A stretch of 64,000 nucleotides of DNA from Trichobilharzia regenti. Lineage: Eukaryota > Platyhelminthes > Trematoda > Strigeidida > Schistosomatidae. Numbering within the stretch: the first letter of the stretch is position 1; each line of letters begins with the position of its first letter. Shown in pieces: positions 18,561 through 28,845 of this stretch. Under the pieces are notes generated by a model that had not been told where the DNA came from, ran no database searches, and saw only the letters and a list, made by a program, of their open reading frames with translations. The stretch lies in the NCBI GenBank assembly GCA_944472135.2, contig OX235270.1, positions 76,083,168 to 76,147,167 on the forward strand, read 5' to 3'. The position numbers and the translations under genes were made by a program.

Positions 18561-18842
18561 TGTAGCGGTAAATAATTCCCCAAAATTATTGACCACAGCA
18601 ATCACTCATTGGATGCTGACCACCACTGTTTAAGTCGACTTGTTTAGCTGAAGGCTTCCGGTCAAGCATCCCCGTCGTGTCACGTGCACGATCACTAGCT
18701 AGCTAAGCGTTCGTCTGACAACTCGTTTTGGTTCCAAAATATATTACGAAGTTTGGACGATCAAATATTGGCTTTTGCTTTGTCTTTGGTACGCGAGAAT
18801 AAATTAATTAGAAGTTGTTGAACGAGATATCACGTCAACCTC
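18561..18842 (+). repeat. Gypsy 3' LTR
   Basis: Starts TGTAGCGG and ends CAACCTC. It is 15 bp shorter than the 5' LTR at one indel and shows roughly one substitution in ten in the second half. Confidence 0.88.
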
Positions 18843-19701
18843 TAAAATACAAACAGTACACATAAACTCGCAGATCGTGTCTTGATGGGATCCTTTTCAA
18901 GAATTCCCGGACTTACACCAGTGCGCCTGCAACCCTTCTCAGGTTGACGATTGTAATTTGAAGAATTTCCGGACACAAACAATATTCACCAAAAATTACA
19001 ATAATTTGAACCCACTCAATTACTTAACATAAACATATGTACAATCAATACATCAAAGGTTGTGAATTCCGCCTCGAGTAGCTGCCCTTGAATAACTGTA
19101 ATAATAATAATTTATATTTTCATATAAACATAAATTTACACGAAATTGCTTGCCAATGCATGCTAGGCACGATCAAGTATGATGTAATCTCTTATAGTAG
19201 ATTTTCTACAAGTTAATTATATTTCAACAGTTGAATATTTGATATATACATATATACTAATTGTCTGAAGCAGGCCGTATAGTTATTGAATCGCACAGTT
19301 GTCTTCCAGATTTTGCGGGAAAATCGACTTGGTTTCGTTTTCATCCCGTGGTTGTAGGCATACGATAACCAACCAATATTGAGATAAGTACAACCTTTAC
19401 AAGTGATTGATAGCTGTTTTAGAAAAATTAAAGTCCTAAGGTGAATCATTAAAGTGTAATAAAATAAGTAAGTGCAAGATATCATTTATAAATACATTTA
19501 TATGGGAAATAGTATGGGAAAGTAATTAATCCCTAGGCCGACATGGTTCATTTGCAATGTATAATGCTACCCATATAGTTCGTACTATCATGATGTCCAC
19601 TTTTGGCTTTAATACAATTATTTTCAAGGCAGTTGTTTTTATTTCATGTCTTCTTGTCTGTTTGGTGCACAACCGTACCCTACAGAGAATAGGAATAGAA
19701 C
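18843..19701. other. Unassigned sequence between LTR elements
   Basis: AT-rich. No confident gene or repeat. Short reading frames on the minus strand show no family resemblance. Confidence 0.4.
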
Positions 19702-19824
19702 TGTATTAACCAAAGCGAAAAACCAGAACACAGATTGGCGACTCGAGAATTCTTTATTCTAACGCGAATATGCAACCGAAAATAAGGTTATCACACAAGG
19801 TCTAAGAATAAATGTCATAACAAT
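19702..19824 (-). mobile_element. BEL/Pao 3' LTR, distal part
   Basis: Minus-strand LTR end (…AATACA at 19702), homologous to 14640-14761 and 23916-24040. It is separated from its proximal part (23307-23472) by the Penelope insertion. Joining the parts with one copy of ATAACAAT gives 281 bp, against 282 and 284 for the two intact LTRs. Confidence 0.85.
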
Positions 19825-19878
19825 ATATATAGTAAAAATATTCATTCAGATATCTACAAAACACAACATAATCGAGCA

Positions 19879-20288
19879 AAGAATATTCTTTTCGATAAAT
19901 TCCTCTTCTGGCTCTACAATTATATACATGTTTATATACACAGAATATTCAAGGTTGGTAGTTAATAACAATATTAGCGTTTTTTAAATAATATCGATTT
20001 GTAAAGCAAGATCAATGCAGTTACAGTTCACTAAAAATACTTAAATTATAATAGTAATAAAGATATAATAGCGAGTAGGATATCAACTAAAATTAGGAAA
20101 TTTTCACGAAAATTGAGAATCATTCAAACCTAGATGGCCAAGGTAGGGACAGCGTCTGAACTAACTTCTTTTGGACGCACAAATTAGGCTTTTTAATGTG
20201 GATCCCAACAGCCTCAGCAATATTTAGTAATCGAACTCTTAAGGCGAAGTTGAGATTTGTTGGTATCCGATAAATAATTCTGAAAGCT
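19879..20288 (-). repeat. Inverted arm of the Penelope-like tail
   Basis: Reverse complement of 20560-20969 with only a few mismatches. The minus strand encodes the same IYRIPTNLNFALRVRLLNIA C-terminal segment. Head-to-head tails of this kind are known for Penelope-like elements. Confidence 0.9.
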
Positions 20289-20294
20289 TTCCCT

Positions 20295-20729
20295 GCTGCT
20301 GAATTACGTTGTATCTTTAAGACCACTCCTCTTCTGCGTTCGAGAGTAAAAGACAAACTGCCTAATTTCGCCTCATCCATGTGTATCTACCAATTTAACT
20401 GCTCCTGTGGAGCCAGTTACATAGGCCGCACAATTAGGCGTGTTTTTCGTCGAATTTCCGAACATCACCCTGCATGGTTAAGCAAAGGCCAAACAAAATC
20501 TATACGTAGCGCTATTTTGGCTCATCTGGTGGATACAGAACATAGGATTGATGTTAACCAAGCTTTCAGAGTTATATATCGGATACCAACAAATCTCAAC
20601 TTCGCCTTAAGAGTTCGATTACTAAATATTGCTGAGGCTGTTGGGATCCACATTAAAAAGCCTAATTTGTGCGTCCAAAAGAAGTTAGTTCAGACGCTGT
20701 CCCTACCTTGGCCATCTAGGTTTGAATGA
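20295..20729 (+). CDS. Penelope-like element C-terminus with GIY-YIG endonuclease
   Basis: Reads LLRSRVKDKLPNF, then the GIY-YIG-type endonuclease of Penelope-like elements: MCIYQFNCSCGASYIGRTIR, ISEHHPAWL, HLVDTEHRIDVNQAFRVIYR, ending LVQTLSLPWPSRFE. The Cys-x-Cys before ASYIG and the R…H…E residues of the family are visible. 5'-truncated: the RT is absent. The open frame from its own ATG is 20379-20729. Confidence 0.85.
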   Translation, partial: AAELRCIFKTTPLLRSRVKDKLPNFASSMCIYQFNCSCGASYIGRTIRRVFRRISEHHPAWLSKGQTKSIRSAILAHLVDTEHRIDVNQAFRVIYRIPTNLNFALRVRLLNIAEAVGIHIKKPNLCVQKKLVQTLSLPWPSRFE

Positions 20730-20969
20730 TTCTCAATTTTCGTGAAAATTTCCTAATTTTAGTTGATATCCTACTCGCTATTATATCTTTATTACTATTA
20801 TAATTTAAGTATTTTTAGTGAACTGTAATTGCATTGATCTTGCTTTACAAATCGATATTATTTAAAAAACGCTAATATTGTTATTAACTACCAACCTTGA
20901 ATATTCTGTGTATATAAACATGTATATAATTGTAGAGCCAGAAGAGGAATTTATCGAAAAGAATATTAA
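20560..20969 (+). repeat. Direct-orientation arm of the Penelope-like tail
   Basis: Partner of 19879-20288. It is interrupted at 20969 by the CR1-like palindrome and resumes at about 23285 (TCGATTATGTTGTGTTTT), where it again mirrors the left arm. Confidence 0.85.
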
Positions 20970-20980
20970 TAATAATAATA

Positions 20981-21692
20981 TATATATATTCTCATTTTTT
21001 ACATGAGGGACGCCAGTTTACAGGCATCATCAATTCGATAATTTACACATAATATTAATAAGCATATTTAGTAAAGATAATATAATAAAGTACATTTTTT
21101 TCCCTAGCTATGTAGGGTACACCAATTGTATAGGCATACATAAATATTGTTTTAATAATAATATATTCCTTCCTGTTTATGCAGGAACATACCTATTGTA
21201 CAGGCATGGATAAGTTATTATATAAATTACACATAATTTGATGTATAATGGACTTACAGTTTGGTTGTTCTTTCTGACATTAGAGTCAGTCGGAACAGTC
21301 TGCTATAAAGTCTGTTTGTGTAGCACATAAAGAGATATAGAAATATTGTCTTCGCATTAACAAAAAACCCAGACATCACATGAATGTAATACAGATATAT
21401 GGGAAAAATAAAGCTTGAAGTCAATTCTCTTATATAACTTTGTTGTGAACAGCACGCTTGGCTTAAAGTTTATTGATGTTTTCTCTTAAGATCAGTGATA
21501 TATTTATTCCATTTTTCAGCAGTCTTATCGTAGTTTCATAACAGGAAAGAAATTTGATCGTGGAGGCGAAAATTAGATAAGGTCATGTTGGGTTGTTTTA
21601 CTGCATCAAATGGTGCCGAGGTCGATTCCAGAATTCTCCATTTGCGCCATTTGTGTCTGCATGGCGGACTGTACTCGTAAGTTGAGTAAAAT
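20981..21692 (-). repeat. Left arm of a 0.7-kb palindrome (CR1-like tail)
   Basis: Reverse complement of 22403-23112, very few differences. The AT/AAT tail faces left, so this is a minus-strand copy. No open frame of note. Confidence 0.93.
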
Positions 21693-22252
21693 CATTCAAC
21701 CAAGAGTCGATCAAACTATGTCTACCTGATACAAAGGGCGAACTATAATCAACATACGAATGAAATATGAGAAAACAAGGTAGAAACTTACCGCAACACC
21801 ACATGAAAAGATAAAAGTTACTTGATTATCATTTATAATCCACCAACTGGTCTCCTACCCAAAATGAATGCGGCGATGTTTTATCCAAAAAGGCGAGGAA
21901 ATACATAAACCCACAGCAGCTGTTGTTAACACTCAGTGGGGGTAGGAGCCAACAAAGTAATCCTTTCAAAGCATATGTATACTTCAAATGGACACGGAGA
22001 CTTTGTAGATTACGTTATAATCCAAATCACTGCCTCTACAGCGCCAATAAACCTGGATATCTATGATATAACGAAAACATGCTGAAAGCTGCATCTCAGA
22101 TCAAGTTGACTCATTCCATGGTAATGATCTCCTCCTGCGTGCCTTATTCGACATATTGAATGGAATGGTTCGCAGTTATTCTGGTACTAGATCGAAAAGA
22201 ATAAAAAATTGACCGGTTGCTGAATCAAAAGTACTTCTCTGCATGTTTAACT
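21693..22252 (+). mobile_element. Spacer of the palindrome, probably upstream part of the same element
   Basis: Continuous with the right arm on the plus strand and without an inverted partner. No protein family recognised. Confidence 0.4.
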
Positions 22253-22407
22253 GTATTCTAACTGCTATGATTAATTCCAAACCATTTATCCCATAATCAC
22301 TCAAATTCCAGGAACGATCCAATTCTACCATTTAAAGAAGCTGGCGGACACGATGTAAATGAGTATTCATGATCTGAAATAAAGAAGCAACTGGTTTTCA
22401 ACATTTT
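22253..22407 (+). repeat. Short repeat A, directly before the right palindrome arm
   Basis: Its reverse complement reappears at 23129-23284 immediately after the AAT tail of the right arm. Confidence 0.9.
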
Positions 22408-23112
22408 ACTCAACTTACGAGTACAGTCCGCCATGCAGACACAAATGGCGCAAATGGAGAATTCTGGAATCGACCTCGGCACCATTTGATGCAGTAAAAC
22501 AACCCAACATGACCTTATCTAATTTTCGCCTCCACGATCAAATTTCTTTCCTGTTATGAAACTACGATAAGACTGCTGAAAAATGGAATAAATATATCAC
22601 TGATCTTAAGAGAAAACATCAATAAACTTTAAGCCAAGCGTGCTGTTCACAACAAAGTTATGTAGGAGAATTGACTTCAAGCTTTATTTTTCCCATATAT
22701 CTGTATTACATTCATGTGATGTCTGGGTTTTTTGTTAATGCGAAGACAATATTTCTATATCTCTTTATGTGCTACACAAACAGACTTTATAGCAGACTGT
22801 TCCGACTGACTCTAATGTCAGAAAGAACAACCAAACTGTAAGTCCATTATACATCAAATTATGTGTAATTTATATAATAACTTATCCATGCCTGTACAAT
22901 AGGTATGTTCCTGCATAAACAGGAAGGAATATATTATTATTAAAACAATATTTATGTATGCCTATACAATTGGTGTACCCTACATAGCTAGGGAAAAAAA
23001 TGTACTTTATTATATTATCTTTACTAAATATGCTTATTAATATTATGTGTAAATTATCGAATTGATGATGCCTGTAAACTGGCGTCCCTCATGTAAAAAA
23101 TGAGAATATATA
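22403..23112 (+). repeat. Right arm of the palindrome (CR1-like tail)
   Basis: Its last 450 bases are homologous to 25910-26190, the 3' tail that follows a CR1/jockey-like RT fragment, so the arm is probably LINE 3' UTR. It ends in an ATT-repeat tail (23112-23128). Confidence 0.85.
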
Positions 23113-23128
23113 TTATTATTATTATTAT

Positions 23129-23284
23129 TAAAATGTTGAAAACCAGTTGCTTCTTTATTTCAGATCATGAATACTCATTTACATCGTGTCCGCCAGCTTC
23201 TTTAAATGGTAGAATTGGATCGTTCCTGGAATTTGAGTGATTATGGGATAAATGGTTTGGAATTAATCATAGCAGTTAGAATAC
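23129..23284 (-). repeat. Repeat A, inverted copy
   Basis: Reverse complement of 22253-22407. Forms the right end of the nested insert inside the Penelope arm. Confidence 0.9.
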
Positions 23285-23306
23285 TCGATTATGTTGTGTT
23301 TTATAG

Positions 23307-23472
23307 ATAACAATAAATCACTATAATACTTCTGATAGTTTTTTGTCTTACCCTGAGCAGCGATCGGTTAGACGATCACTCCACTATCGATGACTCCCGC
23401 CAAAAAATATGGAGGAATTGTCTTTGAGCGAACAGCCGTGAATGGATAGTTAAATCTTCAACTACATTGACA
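23307..23472 (-). mobile_element. BEL/Pao 3' LTR, proximal part
   Basis: Begins TGTCAATG at 23472 on the minus strand. Homologous to 14480-14640 and 24040-24199. It is cut at the ATAACAAT target site. Confidence 0.85.
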
Positions 23473-23915
23473 CCCACCCTTTCCACTCTTCACTGTATCC
23501 CACACCCAATGGGTCATCCCATTTTAGCCTTTTCCTGCATGTCCCTTGAAATAATCTCCTCGCGGGAATTAGATTAGGTGATACTTATCCAAGTGGGTCA
23601 AACTCGGACGACAACACAGGTAGCACACCTCTCCGAGTACTTGGATTATCAATATCACCAACACTAAATCCAAAGGTATCAGAGTTCACATTCCATCTCT
23701 TACCTAATGTGCGTTCAACTGGTAGAGTATCAACAGGTAAATATCTTCAGTAGGTGCTCTGTCTTCTGCAACCATATGTTTCAAAACATCTAGGCTGTTC
23801 GAGACTTACTCAGTTAAACCAAAGGCAGCTGTAGGCCACGACTCGTAAACCGTCAATGCCCAGCTCTTGCTACGCTGGAACTCACGGTATTCCTTGAAGT
23901 TTCTCAGAAACGCTT
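23473..23915 (-). mobile_element. BEL/Pao internal remnant (pol fragment)
   Basis: Minus strand reads GKRWNVNSDTFGFS-like, then TRRGVLPVLSSEFDPLG, LIPARRLFQ and LKWDDPLGVGYSEEWKGW, the conserved block after RT in BEL/Pao pol (as in schistosome Sinbad-type elements). Frames are broken and nearly all of gag-pol is deleted between the two LTRs. Confidence 0.78.
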
Positions 23916-24199
23916 AGTAATAACGGACGCAAAAACCAAAACACCGATTGGCTACTCGAGAATTCTTTATTGTAACACCAACATATAGGCAGCTTTAAAA
24001 TTAAGCTTTAACTAAGTTCTGTGAACAAATGTTGAAATAATAAATCACACTATTGTTTCTGACGGTTTTCTCCTGACTTCTTTCTGAACAGCGACCGATG
24101 AGACGATGACTGGCTGATTGATGCTTCCGCGAAAATTGGGGAAGTTGGATTTGAGCAAGCAACCATGAACTGATCGTTCAATCTTCAACTGCATTGACA
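23916..24199 (-). repeat. BEL/Pao 5' LTR (284 bp)
   Basis: Minus-strand LTR beginning TGTCAATG at 24199. It contains AATAAA before GAATTCTCGAGTAGCC. It is followed on the minus strand by the leader AAGCGTTTCTGAG, shared with 14762 onward. Confidence 0.85.
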
Positions 24200-24202
24200 A
24201 TA

Positions 24203-25170
24203 CCAATTTTGGACGTCTTAGTCAAGCGAACAATCAAGTTAGAAACTCAAGTTTATCGGAACTCAACTCACACAGACCAAAATCCTAAATTACAAGAGCA
24301 ACAACGCAATAACACACAAAAGGAATTGCCTACAAACACTATTCAAGAGAGCAAGGACTCATTGCATCACTCCCACCTTAAGATAAATTGAAGAAAAATA
24401 TCTCATGGACGTCTTCCAAAAGAATGGATATCCACGGAATTTAATCAAGATACATATACCTCCAAGCCAACCTAACAAAGCAAAAGCCACCCAGGAAAAC
24501 ACAAAGAAAACCGCCTTACCATATAAAAAGGATATCTCAGAAATCACTACAAGACTCTTCAAACCTATAAGAATTGACGTCGTACACAAACCAACGAAGT
24601 CACTTCACTCAGTTCAATGTCAACCCAAAGACTCAACAGCGAAAGAAGATAAAACCAACATCATCTACAAAATAAATTGTAACAACTGCGAAAAACACTA
24701 CATTGGCCAAAGTGGACGTTCCCTTCGTCTTCGTATCCACGAACATAAGTTAGCCGTCAAAAGACATGATATACACTCCCTCATTTCATTACACACAGAC
24801 AACCACGGACATCAATTCGACTGGGACAACGTTCAAATATTAGACAGAGGAAACAACAAGAATGCTAGAGAATTTTTAGAAGCTTGGCATTCCAGTGAAT
24901 CATCAATCAATGGACACATCGAGATAGACAAAATTTATCAACCAATAAGAAAGAAACTTCACACACAAAGCGTCAAAGTTCAAGTCAAAGAAACAGTCAG
25001 TTCCAATACAAGTAACCTAGAAGATGTGAAAACACACATAAACAACCAATCACGTTCAAGGTCACCAGGAGAGATGATTAATAAACTCGTGGAGAAATCT
25101 AAAAGCTCACTTCAAATTGAAGTATGCGCTGAAGATGTCACCCAGTAAGGTGATGGAAGCTTCGCAAATT
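24203..25170 (+). mobile_element. Penelope-like element, second family, 5'-truncated
   Basis: Starts in the RT C-terminus (LDVLVKRTIKLETQVYRN…THTD), frame-broken to about 24400, then a long intact frame with the endonuclease. Distinct from the family at 20295-20729 in sequence and tail. Confidence 0.85.
24405..25148 (+). CDS. Penelope-like RT linker and GIY-YIG endonuclease
   Basis: 247 codons. MDVFQKNGYPRNLIK is the RT-linker motif. The endonuclease runs NIIYKINCNNCEKHYIGQSG (Cys pair, then YIGQSGR), RLRIHEHKLAVKR, SLISLHTDNHGHQFDWDNVQ and ILDRGNNKNAREFLEAWHS, with the catalytic-type R, H and E residues retained. The C-terminal 60 residues are Ser/Arg-rich. The conserved endonuclease has no visible lesion but the element lacks its RT core. 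Confidence 0.88.
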   Translation: MDVFQKNGYPRNLIKIHIPPSQPNKAKATQENTKKTALPYKKDISEITTRLFKPIRIDVVHKPTKSLHSVQCQPKDSTAKEDKTNIIYKINCNNCEKHYIGQSGRSLRLRIHEHKLAVKRHDIHSLISLHTDNHGHQFDWDNVQILDRGNNKNAREFLEAWHSSESSINGHIEIDKIYQPIRKKLHTQSVKVQVKETVSSNTSNLEDVKTHINNQSRSRSPGEMINKLVEKSKSSLQIEVCAEDVTQ

Positions 25171-25271
25171 AACTATCCAGCTCGGAGAATAAATCCACAT
25201 CAAAATCATCCACCTGAGCTACAAATCTTCTCTATCTTACCTAGAGAAATTCGGAGATTATATTAGAGAGT

Positions 25272-25819
25272 GTGACCGTCTGGTCATGTTTATGGAACCT
25301 GCAATTCATTCGGAACAAGTTTGGCTGTATCTGCTTTGGCAAACCTTCAGTCGACCTAGAATTACCGTTTCAATCTGCTAACTTACACAGACACGGAAGT
25401 GTTGTTGACTTAGGCCTGAGTTACTCTAGTGACGCAACATTTTCTGAACAAGTGATATCACAGACCCGAAATTTCAGAATGCTTTTAGGAGGCGAACCCA
25501 AGACATTTCACCACGATGAAGCCAAGCTCGTTCTATGCAAAAAATGGGGAGGCCACTACTAGAATACTGTCCATTTACTATTAGCAGCTTTCGCGTACAT
25601 GACAAGCTGTGGGTGGAAAGCATCCAGCGGCATTTCACATCCAAACTACTTGGATGTCACTGTAGGAAAGACTACATTGCACGGTGTAAGACTCTTAATC
25701 TTGACCCACTTTGGCTGAGACGACATATTATAAATCTAATACTGTCTCCTACACAACGTATCATTCTCAGACAAAAAGGATATACCATTCCCATTGCAAA
25801 GCTTTTAAAATCAGTCTAA
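25272..25819 (+). mobile_element. CR1/jockey-like LINE RT C-terminal fragment
   Basis: Two frames together read VVDLGLSYSSDATFSEQV…RNFRMLL, then RPLLEYCPFTISSF, LWVESIQRHFTSKLLGC and LNLDPLWLRRHIINL, the classic C-terminal thumb region of CR1/jockey RTs. A frameshift falls at about 25550. SR1-like identity is possible, not proven. Confidence 0.78.
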
Positions 25820-26200
25820 CTAAACATGCACACTGGCAATAACGGCCGTTAATTAATCACTCCGCAAAAACTTCTCCGCGGTCATGCATTCTAAAGTATG
25901 GAAAAGTTATAAAGGAGAATTGACTGAAAGCTTTGTTCTTCCCCAGGTATTTGTGATCCGCCCAACACGAACTTGGGTTGTTTTTTAATGCGAACACAAT
26001 TTGCGTATTTTTCTTGATGCTCTCCATCTAATGACCAGTTAGCAAACTGTTCCCACAAACTGAAGCCAGACAGTATAGCAACTATCTAAATTCACCATAA
26101 ACCAAATTTATGTAATTTAAATAATACTTATCCATGCCTTAACAACTGGTAATTTCCTACGTGATTGGGAATAAATACATATTATTATTTATCATATATA
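25820..26200 (+). mobile_element. 3' UTR and ATT tail of the CR1-like fragment
   Basis: Directly follows the RT end and terminates in ATATTATTATTTA. The GGAGAATTGACT…TTTTTTAATGCGAA block matches both palindrome arms at 21.0-23.1 kb. Confidence 0.7.
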
Positions 26201-26204
26201 GGTG

Positions 26205-27465
26205 AAAAACTTCGACCGGAACAGGCCGGATTTAGGAGAAACAAGTCATGTGTTGATCAAATCGCCACACTACGGATTATCATTTAACAAAGCTTGAAAT
26301 GGTAGTCACCTCTCTATCTCAACTTCATCAACTTTGAAAAGGCCTTCGACAGCGTCGACCGAGAGGTGGTTTGGGAACTACTTCGCTACTACGGGGTCCC
26401 ATCGACGATTATACATCTCATCCAACAGTTATACGACAATACTGCATGCCAAGTAATCCACAGCGGGAAACTTACGGAATCTTTTGAAGTGAGGATAGGA
26501 GTGAGGCAAGGCTGTCTACTATCGCCATGATCTTCCTGATTGCAGTAGATTGGATAATGAGACAGACAACGGGCAATGAGGAGACAGGCATAAAATGAAC
26601 TCACACAAAGAACTTGGAGGATCTGGTCTTCGCCGATGATATATGTGTGATTTCCCACAAACTAGAAGATGTGCAAGTGAAAAGCATTAAGTTGGCAGAA
26701 AAAGCATCCAGAGAAGATATGACTTCCTTCAGGTGAACATAGAGAAAGCAGAGGTGATGAAGATTCCTGGCCAACACCAACACGACAACAACAACAAACA
26801 ACAAGCAGCCAGCATAAATGGGAGGAACCTGAAAGAAACAACCTCCTTTACCTACCTGGGAAGTATCGTTTCAACTACGGGCGGACGGAACTGATGAGGA
26901 TATCAAAGCCAGAATCGGAAAGGCCAGACAAGCTTTCTTTACCCTTGAGTCTGTGTGGAGGTCAACAGCACTCAGCATCAAAAATAAGATTTGGATTTTC
27001 AACTCCAATGTTAAGTCAGTGCTTCTATACGGATCAGAGACTTGGCGCGTCATAAAGAACATCTCAAACAAACTTCAGACCTTCATCAACAGCTGTCTTC
27101 ACTCAATACTGAAGATCAGATGGCCGTCAGAAAAGATCAGCAACAGGGATCTCTGGCAATGAGCGAACCAACCCAGCAGGAACCGATTGTGAAACAAATA
27201 TGCAGGAAGAAGTCGACATGGATTGGCTGGCCATACTCTGAGGAAACCATCAAGTGACATCACTAGACAAGCCATTGCTCGAGTGGAACCAGGCCGAAAG
27301 GGAAGCGGCGAGTTGGTCGTCAGTGTACGGGTGACTTGGAGGAGGTCATGTGAGGAGGAGATGAAAGCATGTGGGCAGACTTGGAGCGGGTTGGAAAAGT
27401 TGGCAGGAAACCGAAGGCGATGGAGACGCGCGGCTGAAGCCCTATGTTCCTCTGGGAATTAAAGG
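26205..27465 (+). mobile_element. RTE-type LINE (SR2-like, family A), 3' 1.3 kb
   Basis: Begins LRPEQAGFRRNKSCVDQIAT, continues FEKAFDSVDREVVWELLRYY and VRQGCLLSP (frame change), the catalytic FADD (LVFADDICVISHKLEDVQ), SLRIKNKIWIFNSNVKSVLL-like C-terminal domain with LLYGSETWR, and ends RRSCEEEMKACGQTWSGLEK…ALCSSGN then an AAT tail. At least six frame changes; not functional. Confidence 0.9.
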
Positions 27466-28676
27466 ATAAAATAATAAATATGTGGGCGAATAAATTCGAA
27501 CTTTTACCCGGTGGCTGTTTTACACTGTTCGATATGCACAGTGCTTTTGATACGTCTTGGGTCACAGCCATTGTAATCTGAAAATTGAGTTCTACTAGGA
27601 GACGTAGTTAGAAACATACTGAAGAGTATTAAGTGGCAGGTGTCATGGTCATATCGATTTTAGACCTACTCCGTTCCGAGTAATTTTAGTGTAGAGTGTC
27701 TCTCTTCTCTTACTTTCAATCTGTCCCCTGTGGGTGGCTACCAAATACGAACGAACAGTAATCAGGGAGTGGGAGTACACAGGTTACAACTGATAACATT
27801 ATGAACGATAGACTCTGTTTGAAATATCATCCAGTGAAGTTTACAGTTTGACTGTGGAACATATCTAGTGAACAAATATAAGTGGAATTATATACTACTA
27901 GAGGACCCAGATTTGAAAGGACTAATTAATGTGGGTGAGAGATTAATTCATTAACCAAGTATAAATCATTATAGCAGGTTAGTTACCCAGCAATTTGAGC
28001 ATGTGATTCACAACTGATTACTATCGATATACTAAAATAGCCTACAATTCGCGGCAGTATAATATGCACTAATACTTCTCATCGGATTGCTCCAGTCTTT
28101 TGTGAACGAGCAAACGTCAAAGCCACCAACGAACAGGGGAACTGCTCGAACAAACACGTTCGTTGGAAGTCCATCCAGTTTTCACCATCTTTGACAGCAA
28201 GAGCTGTGATTTCTTTGAATTACTAACACTTAATAATAGAGGGCATATGTAGGTCTGAGATCTAATGTACTGTGTCCACTCCGTGTTTTAATTCAGAACA
28301 CTTAGTATTTAACCGGACTAGCGTAGTATTTCTCGTCCTCCGTTTTTTAGAGCTTTGGGGAGAGAACTTATTTCATGTTGGCTGGTCGCAGTTTGATGTC
28401 GACAGATAAGTTTCTGCATTTACGTTGTCTATTTCAATGTTGGTATACAAAACCAGTGAAGTCTGTGTTGCCGACAAATTATGTTAGAATTCAGCACTGG
28501 AGAAAACTTTTAACGGAATAATTACTCCTACCCAATGACTGTTCTCAGAAAAACAGTGTGACATTGAGATTCAGCAGCTGATGTGATAGGATATCGCGTA
28601 AGATAATACGTCATAATTTACCGCGCATACTGTGATTGCTAATACGATCAATTATTATTTTTTTGTATTACAGTTT
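27466..28676. other. Intergenic, no feature supported
   Basis: No reading frame with family resemblance and no recognised repeat. It may include upstream regulatory sequence of the EFR3-like gene. Confidence 0.4.
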
Positions 28677-28845
28677 AACTCCACACAGTACTTTCTGGCA
28701 GAAGTATGGAACTTCCAGCATGTGATATCGGTAGCCCAAATTTTGCAGGACGACCATAGATATCAGGTGTGAGTCGGCAGGGGATCGAACCTCCGACCAT
28801 GTGCATGGTCGGTGTGAGTCCTAACCACTGTGCCACCGACGCACG
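28677..28845 (-). repeat. tRNA-derived SINE
   Basis: Minus strand begins GTGCGTCGGTGGCACAGTGG (A-box-like) with B box GGTTCGATCCC, then the body CTGATATCTATGGTCG…TTTGGGCTACCGATATC and an AT-rich 3' end. Same family as 33558-33742 and 50038-50205; related in its head to 44237-44387. Confidence 0.88.

Larger units (their letters stand above)
15594..18842 (+). mobile_element. Ty3/Gypsy LTR retrotransposon, internally deleted
   Basis: Complete at both ends but only 3.25 kb. Order: 5' LTR, primer binding site, gag, zinc knuckle, protease, reverse transcriptase to just past YLDD, then a direct join to the last residues of integrase, 3' UTR, polypurine tract, 3' LTR. RNase H and most of integrase are missing. 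The LTRs differ by a 15-bp indel and scattered substitutions, so insertion is not recent. TAAAA flanks both ends (15589-15593 and 18843-18847), a plausible 5-bp target duplication. Confidence 0.93.
19825..23306. mobile_element. Penelope-like insertion in the BEL LTR, with a nested palindrome
   Basis: A 3,482-bp insert flanked by 8-bp duplications ATAACAAT (19817-19824 and 23307-23314). Ends carry about 19-bp inverted sequences (AAAACACAACATAATCGA at 19859 and its complement at 23285). Inside are a Penelope GIY-YIG fragment with an inverted copy of its own tail, then a second insert (about 20970-23284) made of inverted CR1-like tails. Confidence 0.85.

Noticed and set aside
18271..18565. Opposed 80-88 codon frames before the Gypsy 3' LTR
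   Set aside because: They lie in the Gypsy 3' UTR, mirror each other, and resemble no protein.
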